From Stenopsyche tienmushanensis (Eukaryota > Arthropoda > Insecta > Trichoptera > Stenopsychidae): a stretch of 64,000 bases of DNA. Every line of letters begins with the position of its first letter. Within the stretch, counting starts at the first letter, position 1. A model generated the notes under the pieces. The model saw only the letters and a list, made by a program, of their open reading frames with translations. It was not told the origin of the DNA and did no database searches. The stretch covers positions 1,116,001 to 1,180,000 of the forward strand of contig WACJ01000071.1 of assembly GCA_008973525.1 (NCBI GenBank), written 5' to 3'. A program made the translations under genes and the position numbers. Below are positions 1-13,854 of the stretch, in pieces.

Positions 1-3000
1 GATTATGCCCGTTTTCATTTTGTTCGAAATATGTTTATTCCTGGCAAAATTTTACACGCTACGGTTAAAACATGAACAAGATCCCGTTGTACATACAAAT
101 GCTAATTTAATCATGCATTGATCGTCTAACATTTTCAATTTAAGTTAATACTCCAAGCGAGCTAATTGTTTGTTTATAACAGTCTGAGTTTGAATAAGAA
201 TAATGCGAATTTGCCTGGAAATCTTGATATTTTTTCCGCCCCTAATTGGGCCGCGTTTATTGTAGGTAGCTTTTACTTCATGCAATATCTTAAATTGTGC
301 AAAAATAGGTTATTTTCTATTCAAAATAATTGATAATTAATCTCAATACAAAAAATATAAGGCGTATACATTCTTCGTAGATTTCCTTTGCAGTTGCAGA
401 TTTAAAAATGTATTTATTTGGTTCGTAATTATAAGTACATGCCATCGCTGGTATTATAATTCTCAATTAAGCACAATATAGGGGTTGATTTATATTATTG
501 ATGATATCGTATTAGAATGATAAAGTCATGTAATAATAACCATCGCACCCTTAAATTACAGAAAATTGTACTTGCATGCATAGCCGGAATTAAATCGTTT
601 TGCATTTTTGAATAATGTGGTTGTTTCGTACATTTTTTTATGATAGATATTTTCATTCATCTTCTATCCTTTTTTTGGTTCATTTTGATTTGATATTTAT
701 TGAAAACATTAAGTACAGAGTGTGGTTGAATAGAAGTATACTTTTTTGCTTCATATGTTATTTTGTATTCCTTGAAAATAATTTTATTCATCTGACTTTG
801 ACTTATTTTATTCGTCTTTATATAAATTACAATATTATATAGTGAATGACATTTAACATAACTCTTACATAATAATAATTCCCATAATATAACACCTTAT
901 TTCAAATCGATTATACATTTTTATTACATTTTTGTGTAAATTTACAATCACAATTTTATTCATTGAATTAAGTTAAAAAGACGAATTTTGCAACAAAAAT
1001 ATCAAACCAATGTGGTCCACTTTGAAGACTTCTTATTTTCTTCTAACTAACCCATAAAAACAGTATTTGATCTATTACTGTTTAAAGCATATATAATTTG
1101 ACTGCAACACAAATATTTGCTTTCAAAAATATACTACTTATTTAATATTTTTTCATAGTCAGTATTTTCTTCTTTCTTTCAAAATAAACGAGGCAATATT
1201 TTGTATTAGCATAATTTCGATTTCATCAATTTTAAACATAAAACACAGACTAAAGTAGAAAAAATTTTGTTGGTCAATATGCAAAACATCTTGTATAATC
1301 ATCATTATTAAAATAAATAATATGTAATTGGCTTCATAACTTAAAACTATAACATCATAGACTATGTAGTCCCTTAATTACTTGAATATTTATGACCATT
1401 GTTTTTAATATATCTTTGTTATTTAAAAATATCCCCCTGTGTGTCTTTTATGAATGTTGGTTGTTTAAACATTTTTAACGTACAAAACATGTACAGGTCC
1501 ATTTTAGGCCTTTAAAAATACGTTTTATGTAAATATTACGACAGGAAACAATGATTCCTCTGTTATCACCATAACATTAAATTAGATGTTAATGGGTTTG
1601 CCCTCGCGCAAATTATTTGAACCATTTTTTAAAGGAGTGTTGAAAGTTTTGGTAATTACGATAAGAGAATATTACTTTTAATTTTATATTTGTCATCGGT
1701 GTCGTCTTTTATCTGCAAAATGATAACATAAAAGTCAACAGTAAAGATTTAATATTTTTATTAATATTTTTTTATGCTTAAATCTTATATTCTGTCCGAG
1801 TTTTCGTTCATCACGTAACGGATTCAATTTGTCCAATTTAGATTTATGTGCCATCAAAAAAATGTCATCCGTTTGTTACGTGGACAACACATCCCAATCC
1901 GAAAGAATTTCAGCACTACATATATTCATTTGGGAATTTCCCGATAAATTTTCAAAGCCAAAGGTATAAAAACTATTCGCAAAGTGGGAAATAATTCTGT
2001 ATTTTATTTCCTTGAAATTTGCATATAAATATGTAAATGTATCGAAACGCATGTTATGTATTTCTATTAAGTGCGCCAAATCGGGGCACATTTAAGACAC
2101 ATGGTTTGGCTTAATAACTATGTAGATGTGCCGTGTGAATAATATTTAATGATAAATTAGGGTTGAACATACAATGAAAATTCCATTATGCTGATAACAT
2201 TATAACGCTTTCATTTCACTACAAAGTTGAGCCTACAATAAAGATGAAATTTACGGATATACATATATAAAACCCAATTGAAAAGGAACGGTTAGGCTTA
2301 ACTTTTAAATCTATCCAGGGACGCATTAAGTTTATTCACTTTTGTTGTAGTGCTTTTAGTGGAAATAAAATTGAATTTCTACCCTCATCTAAGTTAACAG
2401 GGTAGCTAAAGACCCCACCTACATACACTGTACGCATGACTGAAGAATATAATTTTTATGCTTATATACAAAATGCAATTGCTTTAAAATATTGAATGTA
2501 ATTTATGATAAAATGGATGACTCTTTGTTTTATTTAGATGCATTATTAATGAGGAAAATGCATTTAGCACCTCTGGTGCTGGAGAACAATGCTGCGTGAA
2601 AGTTTCATCCTGGAGACGTCTCCGGAAATGAAATAGAAAATCGTCATGCTGGTAAACAGTATGATACGTCAGCTCCAGTTTTCCAGAATACAATGCTCGG
2701 GAATATTGATATTCCTTGAAAGGAGGCTCTATTCTCCATTAGGTGTGTTTGTAATATTGAATAAGTCTACAGTTTCGATATTCTTTGTAAGATTGAACTG
2801 AAGCTATTGTTCCGGATACAATGCAAGATTAAGATGCGACATTTTTCAGACGATTTCTGATTCATTTTTAAATATTTTTCAATCTGTTATTCAACGACTT
2901 TAAAAACACCAAAAAGATGTCCAATACCTTCAACGATGACACATACATATAGCCAGTCTTTGCTATTAATTTTGTTAGGATTACATCGCCAGATCCTTCA

Positions 3001-3960
3001 TCGTATAATATTTATGAATAATCTAGGAATAATATATCAAGCATTAAACATTTCACAAAATGACAACGTCAATATGACAAAGAAAATTATATGATTCGAA
3101 TGTCTTATGTCAAATTTAAATATATTCGCATGTGTGTAATGTTTCCCTTTGTTTTTCCATTATCCTAATGGAGTTTCCACATAAGAATAAATGGATCTTC
3201 TGTGCATTATTATACAAATTCTATGTGTATTTTCACCATGTGGATGTTCTTAAAGGTTCAAAGAAAACGAACTCATCAGGTATGAAATGAGTTTCTTGGC
3301 AATAAATTCGCATTAATACGTCCTACTATTTTAGGTCAAAATTCATCAAATAAGAACGTGGCTCATTCAAATTATGACATTATTTATGTAATTATTACTA
3401 TAAAGCTGATTCTTTCTCATTGTGTTTTTTTGATATTGTAAGTAAATAAAACGGTAGTCTACCACGATGCTGTTGTTGCCGACATTTATAACAATGTTTG
3501 AGACCTGTAAATAAATGTCTTATACCTACAAGACTAAAATCCATGTAGCTGTGTTGTAGCTGCTTATAATAACTATTCTATGTACTTAATATTACGATGC
3601 TTACAAATTTTGCAAAAAAAAATGCGGCTAAATGATTTACTTCAAAACGGTTCCACGGTTCAACTTCTACTAGAACATTTTCTATGAAATGAATTTTCAT
3701 TTGCATTTAAAAAAAAGCTGTTTTTTAAGATTGTCGCGTACAAGAAAAGGATTTAGAAATATTTCCACTTTTGTAAAAAAATCAACCAGCAACTCGAGAA
3801 GTTTCACAACACTTTTGGCGAATTTCTTACTCTTAACTTAAAAGCGTTACACACACAAATTAATGTATAAATTTTTTATATTTTAACAATTTTATATATC
3901 TTTACACATTTATGAATATAATCTCTTAAATATTAGTATTTGTAATTTTGCTGTGTGTGA
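1..3960. other. AT-rich intergenic DNA, nothing recognised
   Basis: No exon, RNA gene or repeat with definable ends was seen. Open frames here are short, and homopolymer-rich sequence predominates. A slightly GC-richer patch at about 2560-2690 has no recognisable content. Confidence 0.5.
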
Positions 3961-4463
3961 TATTTCATAAAACAATTGTCAACATGCACGCCCGACTTTT
4001 CGGGGCAAGTATTACAAAATTATGTGGTTTGATTTTTTTGTCGGCATAGTTTCTTTGGAAACAGACTTTGCAATTCTTCCTAACTCCTGTTCAATGCTTA
4101 TAGGGATCAAAAACTTAGTAGTCTTTCTGCCACGACGAAGTCAAGAAGACGTCAAGTTCGAATTAGTACCGAACATGCAATCCAGTTCGGCATCAAACCA
4201 TATGGTGAGTGAGAGTCACCTTTCAAATGCAAAAGGATTTAATGTAATAAGTCAACACTTGAAGACTCTGATAATTGAATCACTATTACCTCGAAAATGA
4301 GGATCAGCAGGTTTCGCATTAATTTATTAAGAAAAAAAAATGTTTTTGTTAAATTTTAATGTATCAGACTGTTATATGTACATTTGTTAGTTATAGTTAT
4401 GTCCATCTGTCACAATGTAAGATTAAGAAAATATTACTTACAATTACAATTTTTTTCACCGTA

Positions 4464-4488
4464 GGTGTAAAAAGGTTGGGGAACACTG
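4464..4488 (-). repeat. hAT-like terminal repeat
   Basis: Read on the minus strand this is CAGTGTTCCCCAACCTTTTT, the common hAT terminal form. Adjoining sequence back to about 4000 includes an open plus-strand frame (4022-4300, 92 codons) that I cannot match to a hAT transposase, so only the terminus is called. Confidence 0.5.
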
Positions 4489-5229
4489 ATATAGACTATT
4501 ATACATGATTTTCATATAAGTATATTTATAAGAGTCGTATAACGCGTTGCGTATAATATGCAAAAGGTTTCATAAGACTGATTTATAATTATTTATTATT
4601 TAGTATTCAAACACATTATTCACGTTCGTGGAAATTTGGTGATGTTCAACTATCATTTATGCTGTTGATTTAATATCAAGGGATTTGTTCTACCTGTGTC
4701 CATATAATATATTATAGTCATAAAATTTAAAATAAACATCCTATGCAAAGTTCATTATGAAAGTGTTTACCTTGATTCAAAATTAACAATGCTTTTGGAA
4801 ACACTACCGGGAAAATCAATTTAAACTCCAAAACCAATAACAATATTATTGTGAGATTCTTTCTGTGCTTATAGTATTAATACAAATATTTTGTAATTAA
4901 ATTTAATCAAGATTGCCAGCCTGTTTTGCGGGTGTGTCTAATTATTTAATGCGAGAACATGTTGCAGAATATTTTAACCTGCAAGAAAACCAGTTCTTTT
5001 AAAAGCAAATCGATACTTATCTATCTTCCTCAGAGACAATTTTTGTGGAAGTATATGGGGGAGAAATTGAAAAACTTGTTCATCGTAACAAAGGGAGGAA
5101 GATGAGAAATATAGTTTACCAACAAATTCCATCTGACATTTGAATGGATCAAATTTACTTTTGTGCTCCATTTACATTTATTTTCGATACGTTTTGACAT
5201 CAAAATTGATGAAAACAGGTAAGTATATT

Positions 5230-5530
5230 AAAATTGGTATTCAATGCATCGAGGATTTTTGCTTTTTGCGCGCGCAAATTTAATAATATGTGCTAGATTG
5301 GATTCAATTTTAGCGATAGCGAGTTGTCTATGTTTCGGGGGAATTTCCCGATGTATTGCCAAAATTTACATGCATTCAAAATCAAGCGCAATTTTGCAGA
5401 AATTTAATGCATTCCGTAAAATAATAGAGACTTTCACAAAATGCATTTATAAATATTATGATGATGCCGCCATTGTGTATGTAAATTCAGCGCCTCGCGC
5501 TATAAAGCGGCCCTGTGTTTAAATCAAAGT
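5230..5530. promoter_or_regulatory. Candidate regulatory island
   Basis: It stands out from the AT-rich surroundings by mixed composition, many CpG and GCGC words (TTTGCGCGCGCAAATT is a near-palindrome), and a stretch GATGATGCCGCCATTGTG then TATAAAGCGGCC. A plus-strand frame (5244-5522, 92 codons) is open but resembles no protein family. I infer a conserved noncoding element. Confidence 0.25.
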
Positions 5531-6449
5531 TTACCCTCGACTAATTTATTACGCAAACTCTATTTAATCCTTTATTATTGCAAAACGTATAAAATTGTTC
5601 AAACACTAGCAGTTTTCCGTGACGCATTATCATAAAAAATCCAGGCAAAAGTTGAGCAACACCGGATTACATGCGAACATAAGCAAACGGAATAAACAAG
5701 AATATGTCAGGGTTAATATTTTTTTCTGATGCATGGTGATTTATTTTATATGTACAAAAAGTGAATTACCTACCTCACATTTAGACTGGCTGATGTCTGA
5801 AAGGTTCAACCGGAAAATGTGGTCCCTGAAAAAGTATTCACGTACAGATAAACATATATGATATACACGCCTGGATGAAACGTATCAAAAGAGTTACATA
5901 ACATATTTAATATAAAGGTTGCTTCATGAATAATGTCGCTTTGTCATTACCGAACACATTCCCATTGTATTTAAGCACTCGTTCTTTGTGGCGCTTTCGT
6001 CCTGGATTGGGGATTGCACATTTCAATGACGATGCTCCATTTTGTGCGAGCACAATGCTACGATTGCATTCGAAAATATTCCCCCTGTACCGGAACGTAT
6101 CCTCGTATGAATCCCGGGCACTAATTGAAATATTTCCAAATCGTAGCGGAGTTCATTAAAATTGCCCTGAAGCATTTCATATTAAAAATGAACACGACGA
6201 GCTCTTTCCCTGTCTGAAAACACTGACGAACTCCTGGAGGCGTTTAATTTTTCTCTTCGGCGTCTGATAATGCTTTGCTTTTTTAGTCTTAGAATTTTCA
6301 ATATCGTCGACGATAAACACTGACATTTATGTCGAAACATTTTTAAAAATATTTAATAATCCAGTGCTTCTCAAATTTTTATCCGAAGCCATTTCATTTG
6401 ATCGCTCCAACTAAGCGTAAAATCGTTGAATTAAATTTATTATTAAATT

Positions 6450-6560
6450 ACACTTACACCTCGTTATACGGCCGCTCTTTATACGGCATATCGCAATAAT
6501 GACCTTTTTGATTATGCCAACTTTTCCAGATCGTATCTAGGTCGTAAAGTGATGTATAAG
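6450..6560 (+). repeat. Fragment of a TA-type (pogo-like) repeat
   Basis: ACCTCGTTATACGGCCGC and CTCTTTATACGGCATATCGC resemble subterminal sequence of pogo/Tigger-like elements (compare CTCGTATAACACGG in the element at 43.3 kb). Neither end could be fixed. Confidence 0.3.
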
Positions 6561-7344
6561 CAAATGCCAATTGTATAAAATTCAGATTATCCATCTTTAC
6601 CATCTTACCGTCTTTTATAGATTCAAATTATCTTGAAATACTTTTATATTTATTCATTATAAATCCATTTTTACAAAGATATATAAAGACAAACGGAATT
6701 AAAATGTGGTGAAACTCAGACACGATTGATACTTAGCACGCCAATGCTAAGGCAGCAATTTTTATTTGCAGGGGAATCGTTCTGCAAATCCAAGTATTCA
6801 TCCTGTATTTTATCGGAATGCTGGTTACATTCGGGGAAGCATACAAAGCTCAATGACATACCGCTAAAATTCCATTTCAAAGGATTCAAGATGCTCAATA
6901 ATCTTGTCTATCAAATTCTAATCAAGTTCGACGTCAGGTTTTATTGCCTTTTTGCAGAGTATATCAAACAGCGTATCGCAGAAAATTATCTCGAAATTGA
7001 ATTTGATGCATTTCCATCCCTTAAAGTTTTATCCCCGACTACTTTAAGTAGTGCATGCTCCCTTTCCACTTTTATTTCCATACTTTTCCTTTGAAGTTTT
7101 TTTTAACATATGGATGTTTCTTATATCATATAGCATTTTATTTTCATCGGAAAATAACGATTATCTGCTATTGTTTTTCGAAATTAAAACTGCAGCAAAA
7201 TAAGTCTACATCAGAACACAGCTTTATATCCATTATTCATTGATTTGGAAAATATCAATGAAGAAATACCGATTTCTTTTCATGCTATTTCTATTATTGT
7301 GTAAGTTTTTTTGCTTGGCAATTTCATATGGAGCTAGTATTGCT

Positions 7345-7420
7345 GCCCGTGTTCTATTGTTGGTGACCCCCTAGAAAATCTTTACCGCCCCTAAGAATCG
7401 TGACCCTTAGATTGAAATCT
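7345..7420 (+). repeat. hAT MITE fragment
   Basis: GTTGGTGACCCCCTAGAAAA and CGCCCCTAAGAATCGTGACC are words typical of the subterminal part of insect hAT MITEs. The terminal CAGTG is not preserved. A short degraded fragment with no coding content. Confidence 0.4.
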
Positions 7421-8149
7421 CGTGCTACACATACAATTTACTGTTATGTGCCTTTGTTTAAATATGATAATCATTTGAACAATTACAATAAGAATGTTTC
7501 TTATTTTTCGTTTCCTTCGTTTGATTTTAAACGTTTATTGCATAGACATTGTCGAACAAATAGTTTTAAAACTCAATGTTTATCAAATAACATGACTAAT
7601 ATCTTGACAGGTATATAAGCGACATATTTCCGTTATCCAGTTTCTATCCTTTATTAGTTTTGATCAATAGGGATTCATGGTCTATAGCCATTCCTTGGTT
7701 TGTGTTTCGTTAGTGAAATATCTATAGTTTCGGCTTTCTTCTTCCGCTTGAAGAAGAAACAAACTCGATTTCGTCTGGATACAAGGAAATTGCTATTTCC
7801 GGGATATTCATTATATTTTATTTAATATCACAATCTATTTTTATGTCGAAAATTCTTATACAAGAAGCATCCCAAGAATTATGTGATGCTTAAAGAGCTT
7901 CAACTTAAGTCTTTATCCATGAAATATTTTTGTTGGTTTTTTGAATCGTATGAATTTTCGTATATGTTTGGCTTTGATACATTCGTTTCGATGAAGGGTT
8001 TTTATTTCGGGTCGAATGTTTATATATGGTGCTTTGTCAACATTCTATAAATCAAAGGGAATGCTGACAAATACCGATGTGTTTCAAGTAAATTCTAAGA
8101 TAACATAAATCCCCTACTAAGGAAAATTATTCCGGCTTCCATTAAGGGA

Positions 8150-8460
8150 ATCTCTCGGAAGTATTAAGCCTTCGTAATAAATTTTTCCAACACACCGTTA
8201 ACCGGGCGGATATATCGATGCAATTTTCCGAGAGGGGTGTCGGATTTTCGCCATCTTTTGTTATGTGCACAGTGTGGATTTTCGTGGATTGAAAACCGAC
8301 CGGAAATTGAGCTAAAGCCTACAAGGTGTAATAGAACAGCCCCCGTGAAAAGTCTACCTCAATGGCCCTGCCAATAAAACCAACTAGTCTAGGGAAGATA
8401 AAATTACAGTCTTTTCGCTCGGTAAGTGGAGATCCTGAACCGCTCCATTTATGGCTAAAT
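8150..8460. promoter_or_regulatory. Candidate regulatory or untranslated-exon island
   Basis: CpG-containing, non-repetitive sequence (ACCGGGCGGATATATCGATG, GGTGTCGGATTTTCGCCATC) ending near a donor-like CTCG|GTAAGTGG at about 8420. No frame codes for a recognisable protein. It could be a 5' UTR exon or an enhancer. Inference only. Confidence 0.25.
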
Positions 8461-9981
8461 GAAACGCTTTGAAGTGCCTACGAAGACTAAATGGTTTATT
8501 TATTCCTTTGACGTTTTCGAAAATATTAAATGTATAAAATATTATTTAAATACATTTTTTATGTTACTCACATTGCTCCCACGTACACGTAACCATTGCC
8601 GTTATCCAGGTGAAAGGTTTTGTAGTACAGATGGCCACAGGTGAATTCCGAGATGAAATCTGTCAAAAATGACATATATCAAACCAACAGGGTTTTAGAT
8701 AATAACGGAAAACTAAACTTATATACACATGCACAGACATATCTTGAATAAAAGCTCGCTGCGCGAAAGCTCGATACAATACAGTATGAAATATTCCCGA
8801 CGTCATTTTATTTGACAGCAATTTAAATGGCTGGCACAAAATCGCTTTAACGTGCAAAATTTACATCTTGATTATCTCTTTTCGCAAAAAAATGTATCCG
8901 TTTCAACAGCTCTCCATTCTTTGGATTTCAGAAAAAAGCCTTCGTAAATCTTGCCACTTTATGCATTACGCACGCAGTACGCCAAACGGAAATAAAATGG
9001 CATTGTTCCGGTTTACGTTACTCACTCAACGAATTTCATATACAAAATAATCCCGTTTTTAAAGGATTTGTCGGGAAAAAAGCATAAAAAACGAAATTAA
9101 TTTCTTTAAAAAATATCAAAAGCTTACATTTTCAATGCTAATTTTTTGATATCGCTTTGGCGATGCAAAATATTGAAATAATTTGATATTCAACGTAACT
9201 GATAAAGTTTAGTAAGTTCCTGGACTTTTAGTGGAAATACCATAAATATTAGTATATCTTAATTGAAAGCTATTCAGAAGTACAGAGAACATTGTAACAA
9301 GATTCGCCATATCAAATGTTAGCAACTCGATTCAAATTGTTGACTGTGAAGTGCTCATTTTGGGTAAATTCGGTTTATTTAACATCATATAATATTTAAA
9401 ATTTAGCAATATATCAACAATCATAACTATCATGCTCGGTCGAAGAAAAAAATCAATAACAATGCCCATGAGAGCGAAGAGATACTCAGGTCATGATTTG
9501 AAAAAATGTATGCTAATCTTCACTTATGATTTATGAAATCATAGTCCGAAAATAAACATTCAAATATATATACTTATACCATGAGTATGCAAATTATTTT
9601 TTTACCAGCTTTTAATATTGCATTGTCTATTTATACATTAAAAATAGCAAAACATAGATAGTTTGAAGGCAAACATAAAACGACTATGGTGTGACACGCA
9701 CATCACCAAACACAACACCATGATCCAGATCTAATGTTGCTATGATAAAAATTAAGTCTAAATTTTAAAAAATATTACTGTTTTTTAATTAAATTCGAAA
9801 ATTAAAAACAAATATGTTAAAAATCCATAAAACAATGAAGGTTCAAATTGGTAACACTTGATCTGGCGGATTTAGTATATTTCCGTACGATGATGAATTA
9901 TATGAGCTTAACATTATTAGCTCATCTTTAATAACGTAAATAAGAATATTAGAGCAATTATTGATAATTAAAATACATTAC

Positions 9982-10282
9982 CTCCCCTATGCCGATGATG
10001 CTTCGCCGACAGGCAGCACTCCTTCTCATTGTAGAAGTACCAGGAATTCTCATAATGGCCGTATACTATGTCACAGAAACCGTTTAAGACTAGACACAAA
10101 AACGCCACAAGCCCAACACTCGTCTTCAATTTGAGCGCCCCAATAAAACTTTTGAAAACTCGCCCGTGAAATATAAATTTTATTCTGTTCGTGAGGAAAA
10201 CGCTGAAAGTTTTAACCGGTTTCTTCCTTAAGCACACTCTTAAAGTGTTTTCGCTCCCGCAAGTTTTTTCATATCCCTCCAT
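9982..10282 (-). CDS. Possible first coding exon of an unidentified membrane or secreted protein
   Basis: From ATG at 10282 the frame is open for 100 codons and ends at a good donor (GGGAG|GTAATG) after 9982. Residues 1-54 are basic. Residues 55-73 (SVGLVAFLCLVLNGFCDIV) form a clear hydrophobic segment, so this looks like a type II signal anchor or a long-leader signal peptide. A Tyr/Cys/His-rich luminal stretch, YGHYENSWYFYNEKECC, then HHRHRG follows. Composition is richer in GC than its surroundings. I do not recognise the family and see no second exon between here and position 1, so any partner exons would lie outside or be far away. It could instead be conserved noncoding DNA that happens to be open. 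Confidence 0.4.
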
Positions 10283-10879
10283 CGTCTAGGTTGTTTATCA
10301 TATTATTTTTTCATACGACATCATGCGAGCAAATTCGACAAAAAACATTTTACGACACTTTTTATTATTCACGCCGATGTTTATATGCGCACGGTGTCAT
10401 ATTGTCGCACTCGTCCTTATGCGATTCCGAAGCGTCCTTGTTTTATTTCATCGGAGAGGAAGCTTCCTTCTATGAAAAAATGAACGCACAGATATTACAT
10501 AAACAATCCAGAAATGTTATAAAATAAGTTCTTTGAGTTGCGGAGAACTTAATTAAGCCGGGGCGAAAAAAGCTCACTTACTTACGGGGCTAACTTTCAG
10601 TCCAAATATTTTTCATCCCACGGTTCATAATACGGCTAAAAGTTTTTACCTCACAACTCAAATATTGCTCTTGTTACATAATCATTCTCATCGTCTTCTC
10701 ATATAACACTCAGCAGATCATAAATATATCATGTAGAATATTTTAAAACTGAGTAAATGTACATCCCTTAATTTCATAATTAAATTAGCAATATAATTTT
10801 ATGGTAACTTAAACCTTTCATAATCATTTTTATTATCCGCCTATATTTTTACATATATACAAGACTAAACGTATTAAGC

Positions 10880-11137
10880 TAATATTTGGGCCTTAAGCAA
10901 CATAAATATTAAGAAAAGGTTAAATTATAAATAGGATGTACAAAATTTACTTTCAAGACTTTTATTACTCAAAACAAGTGTCTTTCTACAGCAATGGAAT
11001 CAAAAACCACGTGTGTGATGGCGAAAAATTGTAGATGATGAAGAAAAATATATCATTGATTAAAATATCAAATTGTGTTTTATTTACACCGTTCAAAATA
11101 TTCCCAAAAATGCGCACGAACTTTTGGACTGACCTGA
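10880..11137 (+). pseudogene. Mariner 3'-end fragment, copy A
   Basis: Translation near 10990-11063 gives the mariner C-terminus W-KIVDDEEKYIID followed by a TAA stop, preceded by a degenerate KKRLNYK-DVQN block. The 3' inverted repeat ends GACTGACCTGA at 11137, followed by a TA target site. Only the last quarter or so of the element is left; a stop precedes the W. It is the same family as the minus-strand copy at 36547-36900. Confidence 0.75.
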
Positions 11138-12379
11138 TAATTTTCTTTATTTCATTTGTACAGTACAATCTGAGATCACAATCTAAAAATGTCAAACGTC
11201 AATACAACATGCATAATAATCACCTATATATGTATGTATATATTGACTATAAATGTATCAAGATATAAAAATATATCAAAATAGATAGGATGAGGGTTGT
11301 TTATAAAGCTCCCCCTTATTTTTTTTTACATCTACCGACCTTATCAAATGCAGACATTTGGAAAGTATATGACAGGATTTTTCTTCATAAATCTCCTGCT
11401 GGGTGTTTTATTTTTAATGTTATAGTATACAGTCTTACATTTAAATTCAGAATCGCCTTTAAAATGTTATTTATTTATGTAAATACTATAATTGATTGTC
11501 ATATAAAGACCATTCTACAAGGAGGAAAGTAATTGGGTCCATAATGAGTTTTGTAACAACCATTGACAAAAAGTTTGGAATTATTCGATCGTTTAGGATT
11601 ATATATGTCCAATAAAGAACAACGGATGACTAAATGCAAATCTTTAATATGAAGAATTGTATTTAGATGCGAGAAATGAAGGTTTTTTGAAGAATGAAGA
11701 AATTTTAGCTTGAAATTATCAAAATATTCAAGTTTAACAATGCAAAAGGAGTCATGTTGCACGTCTCGTCGAAATTAATACATTTTAAATTTCAGCTTGG
11801 AATATTATCATCATAATGCACTCAATCGCAGAATACGAATTTCTTCAATATCTTTTAACGGAAAAAGACGATATTATATGCATGTTCACCGCGTCATACG
11901 CTCGATGTTGAAGATAAGATAATACTCAGCGAGTCACTTAGGCAAACATGTCCAAAATATTCTTTTCAATAAGGAGCTCCTGGACTTTTACAACTTGAAA
12001 ATAGAAAGATTATTCTTTTTAAGATTCTATTTTAACAATAACTATGCAATTTTAATGGAAATAGATGGTTATCTTGTATTAAAAATATATATATTTAATT
12101 CAAATTAGTGATTTAAATCTATAAGGTTCGCTTATTTCATTATAATATTTTCTAGCAATCATATTTGGATGGATAAATTTTACATTTTGTAATGAAAACA
12201 CGTTTTGCCTTTATTGCACGACCAAATTTTAATTAACCATAATATTATTTATGGTTTGGCTAAATGGCTATTATCAGAGGATATCATCGTTTAAATGCTC
12301 AATTATATATATTTTTTAATTAAAATAATTTCATTAATTAAAATTCTTAATCATTCATAATGTAATTCTTTGACTTTGA

Positions 12380-12900
12380 CTCTTTTATGACTTCGTTCGC
12401 GATGCTTTTGCATTATATTGCAATTTGTATCGCACCGGCATGACGTCGAGCAATGAAATTATAAGTTATAATGACACGATGAATTTACTTAATGAGTTTT
12501 GTTTTGGTCCTAAAATATCTAAAACCATCAAAATATTGCAAGTTCTGTAAATTGTTATCCCAATCACGAACCTGGGGATACTCACGCATAAACCTCTTCC
12601 TAACGATGCTTATTTGTTCCTTAACAACACGTCATTAAACGGAAGGTTCTAATGCGAATTTAAACTCAATTCGATAAATAAGGGATGAAGGGTTCTAACC
12701 ACACAGCGTTTGCTAGCCGTTTTTCCAAAAATAAAAGCATCAAATTTGATTTTTGTAGGGCGATTTGAAACATTTATCGCGTCGATAAATTTAGCGCGAT
12801 GTTGCTGTTTAAAGGCAGTTTAAGCAGAATTTTATTTGCGAATCCTTCTCTGTGTATCCTTTGAATGTTTCTCGTATACGTAAGGCTTCTTTATTGTATC
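12380..12900. promoter_or_regulatory. Candidate regulatory island
   Basis: Unusual density of CG words for this region (TTCGTTCGCGATGC, ATCGCACCGGCATGACGTCG, ATTTATCGCGTCGATAAATT). The CRE-like TGACGTCG and the GATA/homeodomain-like ATCGATAAAT words suggest transcription-factor sites. No coding frame and no repeat was recognised. Confidence 0.25.
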
Positions 12901-13854
12901 GCAGTAACTAAATCTCGGAACGAATTTATCTCAAAACGTTGAAGCATTTCACAGAGTCAAGATATTCTCAAGATCTCCTCGTACCTTACAAAGACAGGCC
13001 ACTATAATTCACTTTGAACAATCTCAAACATACCCAAATGAAACTGCTGTGGCGAAACACAAATATTATCACAATAATTTAGATGCGACATTAATTATGC
13101 CCAGTTTAAATAACGTCGAATTAAACGCGTCTTAAATTTTGGGAAGCGCTGAAAGTATGTCTGGGTAATGGACGCGCGCTAGTAGTCCTTGTTGCTATTT
13201 TGCTTGGAGAATGAAAAAATAACAGAATGTTAATTAATTAATTCGATACCCCTTCATAAGGTTCGCCTTAATGAATATGTGTATTACATATCAACCCTTT
13301 AATCTCCAATACTCCCTCAGTTCAAAGGATTTGACATAATTCCACTATTCAATAACGTGGAATTAATGCTACAGGCTCTACTGAGATTATTATTTTATCG
13401 AGCACGATAATATTTATTGTTTGCTTTTATCGCAAAAATAATTAGGAGGATAAAGATCATTTACAAAAATAACAACAACACGGAAATAATTTACTTGATA
13501 AATTATACAAGTCATATTCTATTCAACTATTAACAAACGTCTTAGTTCCAACGCATTTCAAAGAAAATTTCAATAGCGTTACTATTAGTTCATATGGGCG
13601 GTGGCATATGTATGTTAACACATTGGCTACGGGAGCGAGGAATCCGCGTCTTCTCAATGATACGTCGGTTTACATACTCCTAGAAAAAAACTTTTTTGAG
13701 ATTTTACAGCTGACAATTATGGTGATTGTCGTTTTTCCTTAAAATTTAATTTATTCCATACTGTCCCTCATAGATTTTTCAATATAAAAAAAATATTACA
13801 TCATTACACGGTACACAACAACCAAGCGACAGTATTTCTCAATATGATCTTTAG

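Noticed and set aside
6726..7094. 122-codon plus-strand open frame
   Set aside because: No recognisable motif; the opposite strand is equally open, and the length is near the chance maximum for this composition.
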